7,295 nt of DNA from Candidatus Ratteibacteria bacterium (GTDB lineage Bacteria; CAIJMQ01), in the NCBI GenBank assembly GCA_028715665.1, contig JAQURI010000080.1:1-7295 (forward strand). Reading direction: 5' to 3'. The position numbers were made by a program, and so were the translations under genes. This document shows positions 6,104 to 7,295 of this stretch, piece by piece. The notes under the pieces were generated by a model. It was not told where the DNA came from. It did no database searches and saw only the letters and a list, made by a program, of their open reading frames with translations. Numbering within the stretch: the stretch's first letter is position 1; every line of letters starts with the position of its first letter.

Positions 6104-7295
6104 TCAGACAGAATTTAATTTATTCTGTAAATATTCTTTCAAATTGTTTGTGTCTATTCTCTCCTGCTGCATACTGTCGCGCTCTCTAACAGTAACTTTT
6201 TTATCTTCCAATGATTGCACGTCTACGGTTACGCAGAAAGGCGTTCCCACTTCGTCTTGCCTTCGGTAAAGTTTTCCTATAGCCGCCGTATCGTCATAAA
6301 CCACAACGAAAACTTTTTTCAGGTCACGGGCTATTTTCTTGGCTAGTTCGACTATTTCAGGGCGATTTCTTAAAAGCGGCAAGACTGCTACTTTCGTCGG
6401 CGATAGTTCTTTATTTAATTTTAAAACTACGCGCAGATCATCCTTGACTTTTTCTTCGCTATAAGCGTCAACAAGAAATGCCAATACGCTTCTGTCCACG
6501 CCGCCCGACGGCTCGATTATATAAGGATAAAACCTTTCTTTTTTGACGTCGTCGAAATATTGCAAGTCTTTGCCGCTGAATTTTGCATGTTGTTTCAAAT
6601 CAAAGTCGGTGCGGTTGGCGATTCCCTCCAGTTCGCTCCAGCCAAAAGGGAAATTGTATTCTATATCAGTGCATGCTTTTGCATAATGCGCCAATTCATT
6701 TTTTTCGTGGGGGCGTTTACGCAAATTATTTTTGTTTATTCCTAAATTGAGATACCAACCAAATCTAGCTTCAATCCATTCGCTTAATTTTTTGTCTGCT
6801 TCTTCGGGACGGACGAAATATTCTATTTCCATCTGCTCGAATTCGCGCGTCCTGAAAGTGAAATTTCCGGGCGTGATTTCATTTCGAAATGCCTTGCCGA
6901 TTTGCGCCAGGCCGAAAGGAAGCTTGGGATGTCTTGAATCCAAAATATTCAGGAAGTTAACAAACATACCTTGGGCTGTTTCCGGGCGCAAATACATCAC
7001 GCTGGACTTGTCCGTAACCGAGCCGTAATTCGTTTCAAACATCAAATTGAAGGCTTTTGGTTCGGTTAATTCTCCGCCGCATTCCGGACATTTCTTTTTG
7101 TCTTTTAAATCCGCAACTTTGAAACGTTTTTTACAGGATTTGCAGTCGCTTTTTAAATCAAAGAAATTATTTACGTGTCCCGACGCTTCCCAGACTTTCG
7201 GATTCATTAGGATTGCTGCATCTATTCCGAAAATATCATCGCGCTGGTAAACTACCGATTTCCACCAGGCGCGTTTAACATTATTTTTCAATTCC
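6104..7295 (-). CDS. glyS: Glycyl-tRNA synthetase, dimeric (GlyQS/eukaryote-archaeal-like) type, partial at N-terminus
   Basis: Class IIa aminoacyl-tRNA synthetase charging tRNA-Gly with glycine, of the single-chain alpha2 type rather than the alpha2beta2 GlyQ+GlyS type. The window shows the last 396 residues, ending in TGA at 6106-6104. The frame stays open to the edge and begins ELKNNVKRAWW, which in this family follows a GPLGV box, so roughly 35-40 N-terminal residues lie outside. The TTG at 7291 is an internal Leu codon, not a start. Counting that Leu as 1: a Cys4 zinc-ribbon-like insert (Cys50, 53, 68, 71), the RPETAQGMF box (102-110), class II motif 2 with Arg136 and Glu138 (FRNEI), motif 3 GGVDRSVL with Arg267, and a C-terminal anticodon-binding domain from about 298 ending in VTVRERDSMQQERI. 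It is the most upstream visible gene of the leftward block and is followed 45 bp later by trpB. Confidence 0.96.
   Translation of the reverse strand, partial: ELKNNVKRAWWKSVVYQRDDIFGIDAAILMNPKVWEASGHVNNFFDLKSDCKSCKKRFKVADLKDKKKCPECGGELTEPKAFNLMFETNYGSVTDKSSVMYLRPETAQGMFVNFLNILDSRHPKLPFGLAQIGKAFRNEITPGNFTFRTREFEQMEIEYFVRPEEADKKLSEWIEARFGWYLNLGINKNNLRKRPHEKNELAHYAKACTDIEYNFPFGWSELEGIANRTDFDLKQHAKFSGKDLQYFDDVKKERFYPYIIEPSGGVDRSVLAFLVDAYSEEKVKDDLRVVLKLNKELSPTKVAVLPLLRNRPEIVELAKKIARDLKKVFVVVYDDTAAIGKLYRRQDEVGTPFCVTVDVQSLEDKKVTVRERDSMQQERIDTNNLKEYLQNKLNSV

Noticed and set aside
7289..7291. TTG at 7291 as the start of glycyl-tRNA synthetase
   Set aside because: The frame continues upstream to the window edge and the sequence ELKNNVKRAWW is internal in this family, so the gene is simply cut by the edge.

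Overview
The window is 7.3 kb of moderately AT-rich bacterial chromosome. It holds four nearly contiguous leftward (minus-strand) genes and the tail of one rightward gene at the left edge. Shine-Dalgarno sites of the AGGAG(G) type precede all three complete genes, the genes are uninterrupted, and the enzymes are of bacterial type. No ribosomal RNA, phage, transposase or CRISPR element is visible, so the phylum cannot be fixed. The combination of dimeric glycyl-tRNA synthetase, a TrpB2-type tryptophan synthase, pyruvate phosphate dikinase and a secreted DUF333/papain-family protein fits an uncultured anaerobic-type lineage (Omnitrophota- or Elusimicrobiota-like). That is only an impression.

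Layout from left to right: (1) 2-229, plus strand, the C-terminal part of a DUF4870 membrane protein. (2) 230-354, a short convergent gap with no convincing terminator. (3) 355-1623, minus strand, a secreted papain-like (C1) cysteine peptidase with an N-terminal DUF333-type cysteine-rich region, a strong Shine-Dalgarno site and a plausible extended -10 promoter. (4) 1624-1798, a gap carrying a GC-rich hairpin just downstream of ppdK. (5) 1799-4531, minus strand, complete pyruvate phosphate dikinase. (6) 4532-4687, a very AT-rich gap filled by an unusual array of GTTAA units repeated every 10-11 bp, as two inverted blocks around a small A/T hairpin; the array runs into the trpB stop codon. (7) 4688-6058, minus strand, complete TrpB2-type tryptophan synthase beta chain. 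(8) 6104-7295, minus strand, glycyl-tRNA synthetase, cut by the right edge and lacking its N-terminus.

Transcription of the enzyme block runs glyS, trpB2, ppdK. The first two are only 45 bp apart and probably share a transcript, although a TATAAT hexamer lies in that gap. ppdK is separated by the 156-bp repeat-bearing gap and may have its own control. The three enzymes belong to translation, tryptophan/indole metabolism and the PEP/pyruvate node, so the grouping is not one obvious pathway. The peptidase looks like an independent transcription unit.

The strongest candidate for something undescribed is the helically phased, inverted GTTAA array at 4566-4692. The second is the peptidase, whose pro-region appears to be built from DUF333-like and CxxC modules rather than the usual papain-type inhibitor, and which has Tyr in place of the near-invariant Trp after the catalytic Cys. 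No complete new multi-gene system is visible.
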